A DNA stretch of 36,261 nucleotides from an uncultured Prevotellaceae bacterium (GCA_946625675.1 CAMOTI010000143.1:1-36261); one strand, 5' to 3'. Numbered from the stretch's first letter, positions 1-7,797 are shown. Numbers and translations are program-made. Notes: generated by a model from the sequence alone, not told the origin.

Positions 1-1064
1 CCTACCTCAAGCAGGTACATGGCGAAGTCGGTGGAGTTGTTGATGGTGCGGTTGCCGTCGCTCTTGCCGAAATAAGACGAGCACTTGGGGAAAAGATAGA
101 AGGCTCCCTGCGGGTCGTTCACTTCCAGTCCGGGAATGTCCTTGGCAAGCTTGACGATAAGGTTCTTGCGGCGTTCAAATGCCTGACGCATCTCCTCCAC
201 GCACTCCTGTGGTCCGTTCCAGGCTGCCTCTGCGGCTTTCTGGCTTACGGAGCATGGACCGCTGGTGTACTGTCCCTGCAGTTTGTTGCAGCCTTTCACC
301 ACCCACTCGGGAGCGGCTATGAATCCGATACGCCAGCCTGTCATCGCATAGGCCTTGCTTACGCCGTTGATGATGACCACGCGGTCCTTGATATCGTCGA
401 ACTGAGCCATGGAGGCATGGCTGCCCACATAGTTGATGTGCTCATAAATCTCGTCTGCCACGACGATGACGCGCTCATGCTTCAACAGCACGTTCTTCAG
501 TCCTTCCAGCTCTTCTTTGCTGTAGACTGAGCCTGTAGGGTTGGAAGGCGAGCAAAGAATCAGCGCACGTGTCTTGGGTGTGATAGCTGCCTCAAGCTGC
601 TCCGGAGTGATTTTGAAGTCCTGCTCAATTTTGGCCTCCACATACACGGGCGTACCTTCTGCCAGCAATACCATCTGAGGATAGCTCACCCAGTAAGGGG
701 CGGGGATAATCACCTCGTCTCCAGCGTTCACGATGGCCATGAGCGTGTTGCATACTGACTGCTTTGCACCGTTGGACACGAGAATCTGAGAAGGTGCGTA
801 CGTTAAGCCGTTCTCCGTCTTGAGTTTCTTCGCGATAGCCTCCTTCAGCGACGGATAGCCGGGGACGGGACTGTAGCGGGTCCAGTTTTCTTCTATGGCC
901 TTGACAGCGGCTGCCTTGATGTGGTCGGGGGTGTTGAAGTCGGGCTCGCCGACACTCATGTTAATCACGTCGACACCCTGGGCTTTCAGCTCACTGCTCT
1001 TCTGCGACATCGCCAGCGTGGCTGAGGGAGCCAGACGGTTCAAACGGTCTGATAAATTCTGCAT
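1..1064 (-). CDS. aspC: Aspartate/aromatic aminotransferase (class I), 3' part cut by window edge
   Basis: A PLP-dependent class I/II aminotransferase that interconverts aspartate and oxaloacetate (or a close amino-donor pair) with 2-oxoglutarate/glutamate in the cytoplasm. The frame is open from the ATG at 1064 to the left edge (about 354 codons seen of roughly 395 expected), so the C-terminus is missing. Visible landmarks are the N-terminal INMSVGEPDF, SNPTG near residue 174, ADEIYEH near 203, and the PLP-lysine motif SKAYAMTGWRIGF with the Schiff-base Lys near residue 237. This is the fold-type I subfamily Ig pattern (AspC/AAT). It lies downstream of the Bax-inhibitor gene on the same strand with a 106-base spacer full of short tandem repeats and no recognisable promoter, so read-through from upstream is likely. 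The exact substrate is inferred from the family. Confidence 0.9.
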   Translation of the reverse strand, partial: MQNLSDRLNRLAPSATLAMSQKSSELKAQGVDVINMSVGEPDFNTPDHIKAAAVKAIEENWTRYSPVPGYPSLKEAIAKKLKTENGLTYAPSQILVSNGAKQSVCNTLMAIVNAGDEVIIPAPYWVSYPQMVLLAEGTPVYVEAKIEQDFKITPEQLEAAITPKTRALILCSPSNPTGSVYSKEELEGLKNVLLKHERVIVVADEIYEHINYVGSHASMAQFDDIKDRVVIINGVSKAYAMTGWRIGFIAAPEWVVKGCNKLQGQYTSGPCSVSQKAAEAAWNGPQECVEEMRQAFERRKNLIVKLAKDIPGLEVNDPQGAFYLFPKCSSYFGKSDGNRTINNSTDFAMYLLEV

Positions 1065-1075
1065 TGTTTATTGGG

Positions 1076-1103
1076 TTTAGAGTTTAGTGTTTAGAGTTTA
1101 GAG
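1076..1103. repeat. 7-base-period tandem repeat (TTTAGAG-type, 4 units)
   Basis: Four consecutive heptamers, TTTAGAG, TTTAGTG, TTTAGAG, TTTAGAG, lie just upstream of the aspC start and immediately before the 9-base array. Read on the other strand they are CTCTAAA units, the same heptamer found near 8688-8708 and 25800-25827. Confidence 0.85.
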
Positions 1104-1106
1104 TTG

Positions 1107-1151
1107 GTCGGACCTGTCAGACGGGTCGGACCTGTCGGACTGGTCGGACTA
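1107..1151. repeat. 9-base-period intergenic array, GTCGGACnn type (5 units)
   Basis: Five exact-length 9-mers: GTCGGACCT, GTCAGACGG, GTCGGACCT, GTCGGACTG, GTCGGACTA. The array fills the spacer between the Bax-inhibitor gene (ends 1171) and aspC (starts 1064). It is one of eight 9-base-period arrays in the window and has its own unit sequence. Confidence 0.9.
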
Positions 1152-1170
1152 ATCTGAAATCAAGAACAGG

Positions 1171-1956
1171 CTATTCCCTTGCCTTCCCGAGAAAGCGGAG
1201 AAGATAGAGGAAGAGGTTGATGAAGTCGAGATAGAGTGTGAGCGATCCGAGGATGGCCAGCTTCTGAGTCGTGTCGTTCACCTCGTCGCCATAGGCCAGG
1301 AACATGTTCTTGATTTTCTGGGAGTCGTAGGCCGTAAGTCCTGCGAACACAAGCACACCGATGATGGAGATGATGAAATCCAGCCCTGAGCTCTTCACGA
1401 AGATATTGACCACGGATGCGATAATCACGCCGATAAGGGCAAAGAGCAGGAACTTGCCCATCGTCGACAAGTCTTTCTTCGTGAAGTAGCCGATAAGCGC
1501 GAGTCCGGCAAAGGCTCCAGCCGTGATGAAGAATGTGGTGGCGATGGATGTGGCTGTATAAGCCAGGAAGATGACTGACATGGTCAGTCCGTTGACCACT
1601 GAGTAGACAATAAACATGATGGCTGCCGCAGTGAATGACAACTTGTTGATGGCAGCGGAGAGTCCGATGACCAGACCGATTTCCACAATGGCAAGTACCC
1701 AGAACACAGCCTGGTTAGAGAAAATCATCTCCATCATCGTGTAACTGTTGGCCACGCCATAAGCCACAAGGCCGGTCACGGCCAATGCCAATGTCATCCA
1801 CACATATACTTTTCTCATAAGCACTCCGAATGCGGTTGCCACCGCCTGGGTGTTTGCAGGAGCATAAGGTGTGTAGCCCTGCTGGCCATATGCTGACTGA
1901 CCATATTGGGAGCCGTACTGCTGCTGGCCATTCTGATAGTTGCTGTAGTTGTTCAT
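1171..1956 (-). CDS. Bax inhibitor-1/YccA family membrane protein
   Basis: An integral membrane protein of the BI-1 (TMBIM) family, 261 residues. The first ~35 residues are rich in Q, Y, G and N and look disordered and cytoplasmic. After residue 45 there are about seven hydrophobic segments (e.g. VWMTLALAVTGLVAYGV, AVFWVLAIVEIGLVIGLS, IGVLVFAGLTAYDSQKIK). The late AYDSQKIK stretch with nearby Asp residues matches the conserved C-terminal region that in structurally studied homologues forms a Ca2+/pH-responsive di-aspartyl site. Bacterial members are thought to be cation-leak or stress-modulating channels, and YccA also modulates FtsH; which applies here is unknown. It lies between ribBA and aspC on the same strand, flanked on both sides by 9-base arrays, with no clear promoter of its own. 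Confidence 0.9.
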   Translation of the reverse strand: MNNYSNYQNGQQQYGSQYGQSAYGQQGYTPYAPANTQAVATAFGVLMRKVYVWMTLALAVTGLVAYGVANSYTMMEMIFSNQAVFWVLAIVEIGLVIGLSAAINKLSFTAAAIMFIVYSVVNGLTMSVIFLAYTATSIATTFFITAGAFAGLALIGYFTKKDLSTMGKFLLFALIGVIIASVVNIFVKSSGLDFIISIIGVLVFAGLTAYDSQKIKNMFLAYGDEVNDTTQKLAILGSLTLYLDFINLFLYLLRFLGKARE

Positions 1957-1998
1957 AAACCCGATTATGTTTAAAAATTTTGAATATGCTCTAACTTT

Positions 1999-2052
1999 CC
2001 GGATATTCCGGATTTTCTGGAGGAACTGGATATTCCGGTGGCTCCGGTTTTT
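1999..2052. repeat. 9-base-period intergenic array, CCGGATATT type (6 units)
   Basis: Six 9-mers: CCGGATATT, CCGGATTTT, CTGGAGGAA, CTGGATATT, CCGGTGGCT, CCGGTTTTT. The array starts 42 bases upstream of the BI-1 start and ends two bases before the ribBA stop codon, so it fills more than half of that spacer. Confidence 0.88.
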
Positions 2053-2054
2053 CC

Positions 2055-3269
2055 CTACTTATTGAAATGGAGGATATGCCCCATTCGTTCCTGCTTGGTG
2101 TGGAGGTAGCGCTCGTTGTATTTGTTAGGTGTCACCTCTATCGGCACATTCTCCACAATCTCAAGTCCGTAGCCCTCCAGCCCGACACGTTTGACGGGGT
2201 TGTTCGTGAGAAGTTTAATCTTGCCCACGCCCAATGCGCGCAAAATCTGTGCGCCCACGCCGTAATCGCGAAGGTCGGGGTCGAATCCGAGGTGGATATT
2301 GGCGTCCACAGTGTCGAGACCCTGCTCCTGAAGTTTGTAGGCGGCAATCTTGTTCATCAGGCCGATGCCTCGTCCTTCCTGAAGCAGATAGACCACCACG
2401 CCCTTGCCTTCTTTCTCTATCAGCTGCATGGAGCGGTGGAGCTGCTCGCCGCAGTCGCAGCGCTTCGATCCGAAGATGTCGCCGGTGGCACAGCTGGAGT
2501 GCATACGCACAAGCACCGGCTCATCGGCAGCCCATGTTCCCTTGAAGATGGCCACATGCTCCAGTCCGTTGCTTTTCTGCCTGAAGGGGATGATGCGGAA
2601 ATGTCCGTATTCTGTGGGCAGGTCGGCTTCCTCGCCTTTCTCCACGAGCGACTCTTTCTGCAGTCGGTAGGCGATGATGTCCTTGATTTGTATCAGCCTG
2701 ACTCCCAGCTCCTCGGATTTTTTCACCAGTTCCGGCATTCTTGCCATCGTGCCATCAGGATTGAGGATCTCGATGAGCGCCGCGGCGGGACGGAGTCCTG
2801 CCAGCCTGGCCAGGTCGATGGCGGCCTCGGTGTGTCCTGCCCTGCGCAGCACGCCGTTGTCCTGGGCATACAAAGGGTTGATGTGTCCTGGCCGGCCGAA
2901 GGTCTTGGGTGTGGACTCGGGGTCAGCCAAAGCTTGTATCGTGGCGGCACGGTCGTGGGCTGAGACGCCGGTGGTGCAACCTTCCAGCTTGTCGACGGTC
3001 ACGGTGAAGGGGGTGCCAAGCATCGACGTGTTTTCCTCCACTTGATGAGGCAGTTCCAACTCGCGGGCACGGCTGGTGGTGATAGGTGCGCAAAGCACGC
3101 CACGCCCTTCTTTCAGCATGAAATTCACTTTCTCCGCTGTGATGGTCTCAGCAGCTGTGATGAAGTCTCCTTCGTTCTCGCGGTCTTCATCATCCACGAC
3201 AATAACGAATTTGCCCTGACGGAAGTCGTCAATGGCTTGTTCTATCGTAGCAAATATCTTTTTATCCAT
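2055..3269 (-). CDS. ribBA: Bifunctional 3,4-dihydroxy-2-butanone-4-phosphate synthase / GTP cyclohydrolase II
   Basis: Catalyses two entry steps of riboflavin synthesis: ribulose 5-phosphate to 3,4-dihydroxy-2-butanone 4-phosphate plus formate (RibB half), and GTP to the diaminopyrimidinone product plus formate and pyrophosphate (RibA half). The protein has 404 residues, a normal length for a fusion. The RibB half (about 1-205) has the acidic metal-binding loop [10 protein letters not shown] at 26-35 and HDRAAT near 105. The RibA half (about 220-404) has the zinc ligands C260, C271 and C273 in [17 protein letters not shown], then QEGRGIGL near 297-304. The ATG at 3269 is chosen because a TAnnTTTG box ends only six bases upstream, which makes the transcript nearly leaderless. 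There is no room for an FMN riboswitch. The LptF/G gene is 61 bases upstream on the same strand. Confidence 0.97.
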   Translation of the reverse strand: MDKKIFATIEQAIDDFRQGKFVIVVDDEDRENEGDFITAAETITAEKVNFMLKEGRGVLCAPITTSRARELELPHQVEENTSMLGTPFTVTVDKLEGCTTGVSAHDRAATIQALADPESTPKTFGRPGHINPLYAQDNGVLRRAGHTEAAIDLARLAGLRPAAALIEILNPDGTMARMPELVKKSEELGVRLIQIKDIIAYRLQKESLVEKGEEADLPTEYGHFRIIPFRQKSNGLEHVAIFKGTWAADEPVLVRMHSSCATGDIFGSKRCDCGEQLHRSMQLIEKEGKGVVVYLLQEGRGIGLMNKIAAYKLQEQGLDTVDANIHLGFDPDLRDYGVGAQILRALGVGKIKLLTNNPVKRVGLEGYGLEIVENVPIEVTPNKYNERYLHTKQERMGHILHFNK

Positions 3270-3274
3270 TAGTG

Positions 3275-3282
3275 CAAAGTTA
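3275..3282 (-). promoter_or_regulatory. Putative -7 box (TAACTTTG) of ribBA, near-leaderless
   Basis: On the minus strand the sequence reads TAACTTTG, a perfect match to the Bacteroidetes -7 consensus TAnnTTTG. Transcription would start about 4-6 bases past its final G, which is at or within a base or two of the ribBA ATG. A TTTG-like -33 box at 3307-3310 is 24 bases away, slightly long. Confidence 0.55.
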
Positions 3283-3330
3283 GTGAAAAGTTCAGACTTT
3301 AACGCCCAAACTATGAAGTATTTTTAATTT

Positions 3331-5526
3331 TTATTCTTTTTTTGCATTTTCCCGCCCGTCATCTTGAGCCGTCTGCCATGTGGAAGTGGCTACGGAGGGC
3401 TGGGCGCCTTCCAGTTCCTCACAACGCTTGGCTATGGACTTGGCGGTGTTCATCACCACTTTCAGCTCACGGCTCAGACGGCGGCGGAAACGGCTGACAC
3501 GGAAGAGGAAGAACACACCGGCCGGAAAGAAATAGCCTACGGCCTTGTTCCATTTCGGCGACTTGAACGGCGCCGTGTGGGCGTCGGCATCGAGGATGGG
3601 GAACACATTCAGATGATTCAGCACATAGCGGTCCTTGCTGTTGGAGAGCTCCTCGACGCAGTGTTCCAGTTTCTGGCTGATGGCAGCCACCTCGTCGTCG
3701 TGCGTGCTGCCGAAGAAGAGTTTGATATAGTTGGGGAAGCGGTTGAGGTGCTTCGTCCGGCGGTAGGCCTGGGCCTTGTCGGCTATGTCGAGCAGCTCGT
3801 CGTGCATAAGGCCGTACTGAGGGTCGCGTATGATCACCTCTTTCCTGAAGATGCTGCGTTTCGTCTTGATGCCGAACACCTTGCGGAAGAAGTTCCGGTA
3901 GGTGTCGATATTGAACACCACTGAGTCGTTATTCGACTTGATGGTGAGGTAATAGGCTATCGGTGCCAGCACCAGTGTGCTGAACCACATGCCCAGCCAC
4001 ACCGGTATAGTGCCGGCATGAGCGAGATTCGACCCGAAGGAGTTGATGATGTAGTAGAATATGAAGATAATCACGGCAACGACCACAGGCATGCCCATAC
4101 CTCCTTTTCGGATGATGGCGCCCAGGGGTGCTCCGATAAAGAAGAAGACAAGACAGGAGAGTGCGAGCGTGATTTTCTGCCAGAACTGGATTTTGTGCAT
4201 GCGCAGGTCGCGCTGGATGGCTTTCATCATCTCAGCGCGGAATTCCATGTCGCTGGCAGCCAGCGACACTTTCTGAAGAGCGTTATGCACCACTTGCGAC
4301 TGGCGGTTCTCCTTCATTGTCTGGAACAGGGAGTCGGCATCCACGCGCGAGAGCTTGGCGCGGTCGGCCATAAGCTTGGAGGCCTCGGCCTGCGTGGCGG
4401 CATACAGGGAGTCTTCCTGCTGGCGTTCTTTCGACTGAGTAAAAAAACGACGTATTTGCTTAGAGGTCCTTTCTAACGCGCTTATGGCAGATGCCGACGT
4501 GTCAGACGCAACGGTGTCGGGACGGAACATCTGGCGTCCTGCGTCCGGTCGTTGTCCGTTCATCACCAGGTGCTGACGCTCCACCATGCGGTTACGGCGG
4601 TGAATGAAGTTCAGTTGTGCTTTCGTGAATCCGCTGACCATCAAGGTTCCGCGTTTCATGTCATCGTAGTAGGCCAGCGCGGTGCTGTCTACATATTCCT
4701 GCAACGAGTCCACACCATCCAGAAGGCTTCCCATGCTCTTGGTCTTCGCGTTCTGGGAGAAGTCGTTGTCGGTCATCGAGAAGTCGGTGCTGAAGTCGAT
4801 GATGAAATGCTTGTCAACGAATGTCTCACGCCGGTATGGCACATTGTTCGTCGCCATCGCGTTGGTGCGCAGATTCTCAAACTGCTCCCCACTGAACAGA
4901 TGAAGCAGCAAGTGCTCCTTGTCGGCCGAAGTTTCCAGCATGGCGGAGTCAGCCAGGATGATATGGGCATTGGCTGCGCCTTCCGACAACTCATAGATGA
5001 TTACCTCGTAAAGCATGTCGGTCTTCGGATCCTTCTCCTTCACGTAGAGGTTCACGCCGTCTATGCCGTCGTAGAACACGCCCTCCGGAATGTCGATCGT
5101 CGGGGAGGTCTGACGCACGGAATAGAGCATCTGGAACAGCATCTTCTGGGCGTAGGGGGCGGCATAGTCCTGAAAATAATAGGACACGCCGGTCATCACC
5201 ACCATGAAGACAGCTATCGGACGCATGATGCGCACGAGCGGAATTCCGGCTGCCTTCATCGCCAGCAGCTCCAGGCGTTCGCCCATGTTGCCGAAGGAGA
5301 TGAGGGAGGCTAAAAGAATGGCAAGGGGGAGTGCCAGCGACACCAGGGTCTCGCCGGCATAGAAGAAGAACTTCGCCAGTACGTCCATCTCCAGGCCTTT
5401 GCCCACGAGATCGTCGATATACTTCCACAAAAACTGCATCATCAATATGAATATACTGATGACGAATGTGCCCACAAACAGCGTGAGGAAGTTCTTCAAT
5501 ACGTATTTGTCAATCTTCTTGAGCAT
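3331..5526 (-). CDS. LptF/LptG-family permease (YjgP/YjgQ), long form
   Basis: An inner-membrane permease subunit of the lipopolysaccharide export ABC transporter (LptB2FG), which extracts LPS from the inner membrane and passes it to LptC/LptA. Three N-terminal hydrophobic segments (about residues 10-120) and three more around 455-540 frame a periplasmic domain, as in the family. At about 731 residues it is almost twice the E. coli LptF/LptG length. The extra sequence includes a charged, Q/R-rich helical insertion (roughly 280-450) and a C-terminal ~190-residue extension with a further hydrophobic stretch (VGYFFPAGVFFLF). The start MLKKIDKYVL at 5526 is preferred over an ATG four codons upstream, because that one lies inside the TAACTTTG promoter box. 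ribBA follows on the same strand. Whether this copy serves as LptF or LptG cannot be told here. Confidence 0.87.
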   Translation of the reverse strand: MLKKIDKYVLKNFLTLFVGTFVISIFILMMQFLWKYIDDLVGKGLEMDVLAKFFFYAGETLVSLALPLAILLASLISFGNMGERLELLAMKAAGIPLVRIMRPIAVFMVVMTGVSYYFQDYAAPYAQKMLFQMLYSVRQTSPTIDIPEGVFYDGIDGVNLYVKEKDPKTDMLYEVIIYELSEGAANAHIILADSAMLETSADKEHLLLHLFSGEQFENLRTNAMATNNVPYRRETFVDKHFIIDFSTDFSMTDNDFSQNAKTKSMGSLLDGVDSLQEYVDSTALAYYDDMKRGTLMVSGFTKAQLNFIHRRNRMVERQHLVMNGQRPDAGRQMFRPDTVASDTSASAISALERTSKQIRRFFTQSKERQQEDSLYAATQAEASKLMADRAKLSRVDADSLFQTMKENRQSQVVHNALQKVSLAASDMEFRAEMMKAIQRDLRMHKIQFWQKITLALSCLVFFFIGAPLGAIIRKGGMGMPVVVAVIIFIFYYIINSFGSNLAHAGTIPVWLGMWFSTLVLAPIAYYLTIKSNNDSVVFNIDTYRNFFRKVFGIKTKRSIFRKEVIIRDPQYGLMHDELLDIADKAQAYRRTKHLNRFPNYIKLFFGSTHDDEVAAISQKLEHCVEELSNSKDRYVLNHLNVFPILDADAHTAPFKSPKWNKAVGYFFPAGVFFLFRVSRFRRRLSRELKVVMNTAKSIAKRCEELEGAQPSVATSTWQTAQDDGRENAKKE

Positions 5527-5535
5527 AATTCCGTG

Positions 5536-5543
5536 CAAAGTTA
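5536..5543 (-). promoter_or_regulatory. Putative -7 box (TAACTTTG) of the LptF/G gene
   Basis: TAACTTTG on the minus strand, ending ten bases before the preferred ATG at 5526. The expected start site would leave a leader of about five bases. No well-spaced TTTG -33 box is visible. Confidence 0.5.
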
Positions 5544-5583
5544 CGAAAAAAAGATGACAATTAACGAATGATTGAGGCGAATA

Positions 5584-5604
5584 GTGAAAAGTGGAAAGTG
5601 AAAA
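5584..5604. repeat. 7-base-period tandem repeat (GTGAAAA type, 3 units)
   Basis: GTGAAAA, GTGGAAA, GTGAAAA followed by GTGTGTT, in the 196-base spacer between the nitrilase gene and the LptF/G gene. Short, but it fits the pattern of heptamer arrays in other spacers of this window. Confidence 0.6.
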
Positions 5605-5657
5605 GTGTGTTTACAGCAGCTGAATGGCCTTGTTCTGATGGCTGCATAACAACATAA

Positions 5658-5693
5658 GGGAACATATAAATTCTATAATGCTTATACGTTCCC
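5658..5693. other. Intergenic hairpin, 12-bp stem with one mismatch
   Basis: GGGAACATATAA (5658-5669) pairs with TTATACGTTCCC (5682-5693) with one A·C mismatch around a 12-base loop. It begins 30 bases downstream of the nitrilase stop codon. There is no T-run on either side, so it looks more like a 3'-end-stabilising hairpin than a standard intrinsic terminator. Confidence 0.5.
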
Positions 5694-5722
5694 GCATGAA
5701 ATCAATCTGAGGAATATGGAGC

Positions 5723-6484
5723 TCAGGATCTCAAGGCAAAAGCGTCGGCATCGTCGAGCACAGGGAATTTCTTACGGAAAGCCATGAGTTTCTCCATGTC
5801 GATGGTGGCAACGGATATGCAAGGCTCATTGTCGGTGGTCTCGGCCAGGACGGTGCCGTAAGGACTAATGATGGAGGTACCACCGTCGTAATGACACATC
5901 TCATCATCACCGATGCGGTTGACACCCACGACAAAGCATTGGTTCTCAATAGCACGGGCCTTCAAGAGGATGTTCCACACCTGGCGACGGCTCTCCGGCC
6001 AGTTCGCCACGTAAACGGCCATGTCGTAATCCTTGCGGTTGCGGGAGAAGACGGGAAACCTGAGGTCGTAGCACACCTGCAGCAGGATGCGTACGCCGCG
6101 CCATTCCACAATCACACGCTCCTTCCCCGCCTGATAATGCTCGTGCTCACCGCTGTAGGTGAAGAGGTGGCGCTTGTCGTAAGTGGTAACGCTCCCGTCG
6201 GGCTTGACGAAGTACATCCGGTTGAAATACTTGCCACGGTCGGCCACAGCGACACTCCCACAGATAGCGGCGGAGACTATACGTGCTTTTGATTTCATCC
6301 AGGCAAGCGAACGTTCCTCTATCTCCGCATATTTCTCTGGCTGCATGACGAAACCAGTGGAAAACATCTCTGGCAGAACATAGAGGTCGGCACGGCCCGC
6401 ATGGTCTATCTGGTAATCTGCGTTTCGGATATTCCGTTCGGGATCGCCCCATACAATATCCATCTGAATGACTGCAATCTTCAT
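5723..6484 (-). CDS. Carbon-nitrogen hydrolase, omega-amidase (YafV/Nit2)-like
   Basis: A nitrilase-superfamily amidase of 253 residues. The catalytic triad is visible as Glu39 (VLPEMF), Lys104 (YDKRHLF) and Cys138 (QVCYDLRFP). FSTGF after the Glu and the HLFTYSGEH block match the omega-amidase subgroup (E. coli YafV, mammalian Nit2), which hydrolyses 2-oxoglutaramate and 2-oxosuccinamate, a metabolite-repair role that pairs with transaminases. The start MKIAVIQMDI at 6484 is chosen. The frame stays open further upstream only because it runs through the 9-base tandem array at 6531-6584, which would add an implausible TSRTGQ-like repeat. Two transaminases lie within a few kilobases (aspC, ilvE), but no operon link is implied. 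Confidence 0.9.
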   Translation of the reverse strand: MKIAVIQMDIVWGDPERNIRNADYQIDHAGRADLYVLPEMFSTGFVMQPEKYAEIEERSLAWMKSKARIVSAAICGSVAVADRGKYFNRMYFVKPDGSVTTYDKRHLFTYSGEHEHYQAGKERVIVEWRGVRILLQVCYDLRFPVFSRNRKDYDMAVYVANWPESRRQVWNILLKARAIENQCFVVGVNRIGDDEMCHYDGGTSIISPYGTVLAETTDNEPCISVATIDMEKLMAFRKKFPVLDDADAFALRS

Positions 6485-6530
6485 GTTTTCTTGAATTGAT
6501 ATATTGGTGTTTTTAGAGAGGAAATGGGTT

Positions 6531-6584
6531 GTCTGACCTGTCCGACTTGTCTGACTTGTCCGACTGGTCTGACCTGTCCGACTT
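6531..6584. repeat. 9-base-period intergenic array, alternating GTCTGAC/GTCCGAC (6 units)
   Basis: Six 9-mers: GTCTGACCT, GTCCGACTT, GTCTGACTT, GTCCGACTG, GTCTGACCT, GTCCGACTT. The fourth base alternates strictly T/C, giving an 18-base higher-order period. It lies between efp (ends 6648) and the nitrilase start (6484) and resembles the array at 1107-1151. Confidence 0.9.
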
Positions 6585-6593
6585 GCCTTAAAC

Positions 6594-6630
6594 CAAAAAA
6601 GCAATGCACAAACCTGCACATTGCTTTTTA
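6594..6630. terminator. Probable terminator of efp (T-runs on both strands)
   Basis: GCAATG at 6601-6606 pairs with CATTGC at 6619-6624, extended imperfectly inwards. On the minus strand it is followed by TTTTTT, and on the plus strand by TTTTT. It begins just past the efp stop codon at 6648, so the minus-strand use is the relevant one. Confidence 0.6.
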
Positions 6631-6647
6631 TGATGGAAAAGAGATAA

Positions 6648-7205
6648 TTACTTGCGTGTTACGTATGATCCGTCGCGCGTGTCAATCTCAATCATGTCGC
6701 CTTCGTTGATGAACAGCGGAACACGAATCGTGGCACCGGTCTCAACCGTTGCCGGCTTTGTGGCGTTTGTGGCGGTGTCGCCCTTCAGACCTGGCTCAGT
6801 GTAAGTCACCTTCAGCACCACCTTCACAGGGATTTCCACAGTCAGGATGGTATCTGTGGCTGAATCGATGGAGGCCATCACGTTCTCACCTTCCTTCAGG
6901 AAGTCAACGCCCTCAATCACGTCCTTGCTGATGTTCACCTGCTCATAGGTCTCGTTGTTCATGAACACAAGGTCGTCGCCTTCCTTGTAGAGATACTGGA
7001 ACTGACGGTGGTCAACTTGCACATCCTCCAGCTTGGCGCTCACAATCCATGTGCGCTCAAGCACACGACCGTCCTGCACGTCGCGAAGTTTCGTACGCAT
7101 CACTGTGTTTCCCTTACCTGGCTTCACGTGCAAGAAGTCAATCACTACATAAATTCGACCGTCAAGACGTAAACAAACATTTTTCTTAATGTCACCTGCT
7201 AACAT
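6648..7205 (-). CDS. efp: Translation elongation factor P
   Basis: EF-P binds between the P and E sites of the ribosome and relieves stalling at polyproline stretches. The protein has 185 residues, normal for the family. The N-terminal KOW-like domain contains the modification loop KPGKGN at 28-33 with the tip Lys31. The middle OB domain runs from about 66, and the C-terminal OB domain ends in the family signature GDMIEIDTRDGSYVTR. The start at 7205 (MLAGDIKKN) is preceded by an A-rich stretch with GAAG. A well-formed promoter lies about 95 bases upstream (7306-7336), back-to-back with that of rpmH. No modification enzyme is encoded nearby, so how Lys31 is modified is unknown. Confidence 0.97.
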   Translation of the reverse strand: MLAGDIKKNVCLRLDGRIYVVIDFLHVKPGKGNTVMRTKLRDVQDGRVLERTWIVSAKLEDVQVDHRQFQYLYKEGDDLVFMNNETYEQVNISKDVIEGVDFLKEGENVMASIDSATDTILTVEIPVKVVLKVTYTEPGLKGDTATNATKPATVETGATIRVPLFINEGDMIEIDTRDGSYVTRK

Positions 7206-7305
7206 ATTAGCTTCTTTTTTTTAATTATTAATAAGTTTTCGTTTTCGATTGCGATTTTATTCAAATTCTTCACCCGATTGTAAAATCTAAGCACCAAATT
7301 TTGTG

Positions 7306-7336
7306 CAAAATTACATTTTTTTCATAAAATGACAAA
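7306..7336 (-). promoter_or_regulatory. Promoter of efp (TTTG - 19 - TAATTTTG)
   Basis: On the minus strand, TTTG (7336-7333), 19 intervening bases, then TAATTTTG (7313-7306). This matches the Bacteroidetes sigma-ABfr consensus. The predicted start lies near 7300, giving a ~95-base leader. Confidence 0.75.
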
Positions 7337-7363
7337 AAAAGTGGCTCAAAAAGGGCATAACTT

Positions 7364-7394
7364 TTTGTTATTTTACATAAAATCACTAATTTTG
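7364..7394 (+). promoter_or_regulatory. Promoter of rpmH (TTTG - 19 - TAATTTTG)
   Basis: TTTG at 7364-7367, 19 intervening bases, TAATTTTG at 7387-7394. It is divergent from the efp promoter, with the two -33 boxes about 27 bases apart. The rpmH leader would be ~118 bases. Together the two promoters account for the 312-base gene-free gap 7206-7517; nothing else was recognised in it. Confidence 0.75.
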
Positions 7395-7517
7395 CAACTC
7401 ATTTTGGTGCTGCAGACGTCAATCGGCTGAAAAATGGGTTGTATTTCGGCCAAGAAACATCCGCCACCAATGATGTAAGAATCAGAAGAAATAAAAACAA
7501 TTAAATAATTAGAAACA

Positions 7518-7673
7518 ATGAAAAGAACATTCCAACCTCACAATCGCAAGAGAGTGAACAAGCATGGTTTCCGCGAGCGCATGAGCACAAAGAACGGACG
7601 CAAGGTTCTTTCTAGCCGCCGCAAGAAGGGCCGCAAGAAGCTGAGCGTTTCAAGCGAGCATCACGGAAAATAA
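7518..7673 (+). CDS. rpmH: 50S ribosomal protein L34
   Basis: A 51-residue basic protein starting [20 protein letters not shown], with [22 protein letters not shown] in the middle. These are the family hallmarks (KRT[FY]QP, GFR.RM.T..GR..L..RR.KGR..L). L34 is a structural component of the large ribosomal subunit. The C-terminal ~9 residues (SVSSEHHGK) are a tail beyond the usual core. It has its own promoter (7364-7394) and ends 21 bases before a very strong intrinsic terminator, so it appears monocistronic rather than in the rpmH-rnpA arrangement. Confidence 0.97.
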   Translation: MKRTFQPHNRKRVNKHGFRERMSTKNGRKVLSSRRKKGRKKLSVSSEHHGK

Positions 7674-7694
7674 TGTCCGTTTGACTGACATTAT

Positions 7695-7742
7695 CAATAC
7701 GGGCGCAACACATTGGTGTTGCGCCCGTATTGTGTTTTTTTT
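7695..7742 (+). terminator. Strong intrinsic terminator of rpmH (17-bp perfect stem)
   Basis: CAATACGGGCGCAACAC at 7695-7711 pairs perfectly with its reverse complement at 7716-7732 around an ATTG loop, followed by TG and eight T residues. Confidence 0.92.
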
Positions 7743-7749
7743 AAGAAAT

Positions 7750-7794
7750 CCTAGAATATCTAGGACTTCTAGAATATCTAGAAAATCTAGAAAA
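7750..7794. repeat. 9-base-period intergenic array, TCTAGAAnA type (5 units)
   Basis: CCTAGAATA, TCTAGGACT, TCTAGAATA, TCTAGAAAA, TCTAGAAAA, with five CTAG tetramers. It lies between the rpmH terminator and the trmB stop codon (7798), only three bases from the latter. Confidence 0.9.
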
Positions 7795-7797
7795 AAA

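Noticed and set aside
2067-2963. 298-codon plus-strand frame over ribBA
   Set aside because: ribBA on the minus strand has all catalytic motifs; the plus frame has none.
3263-3330. FMN riboswitch upstream of ribBA
   Set aside because: Only 61 bases separate ribBA from the upstream gene, and the promoter box abuts the ATG, so no aptamer fits.
6485-6619. Upstream extension of the nitrilase frame, adding a Thr/Ser/Arg/Gln repeat
   Set aside because: The added residues are translation of the 9-base array and match no family N-terminus; MKIAVIQMD is the normal start.
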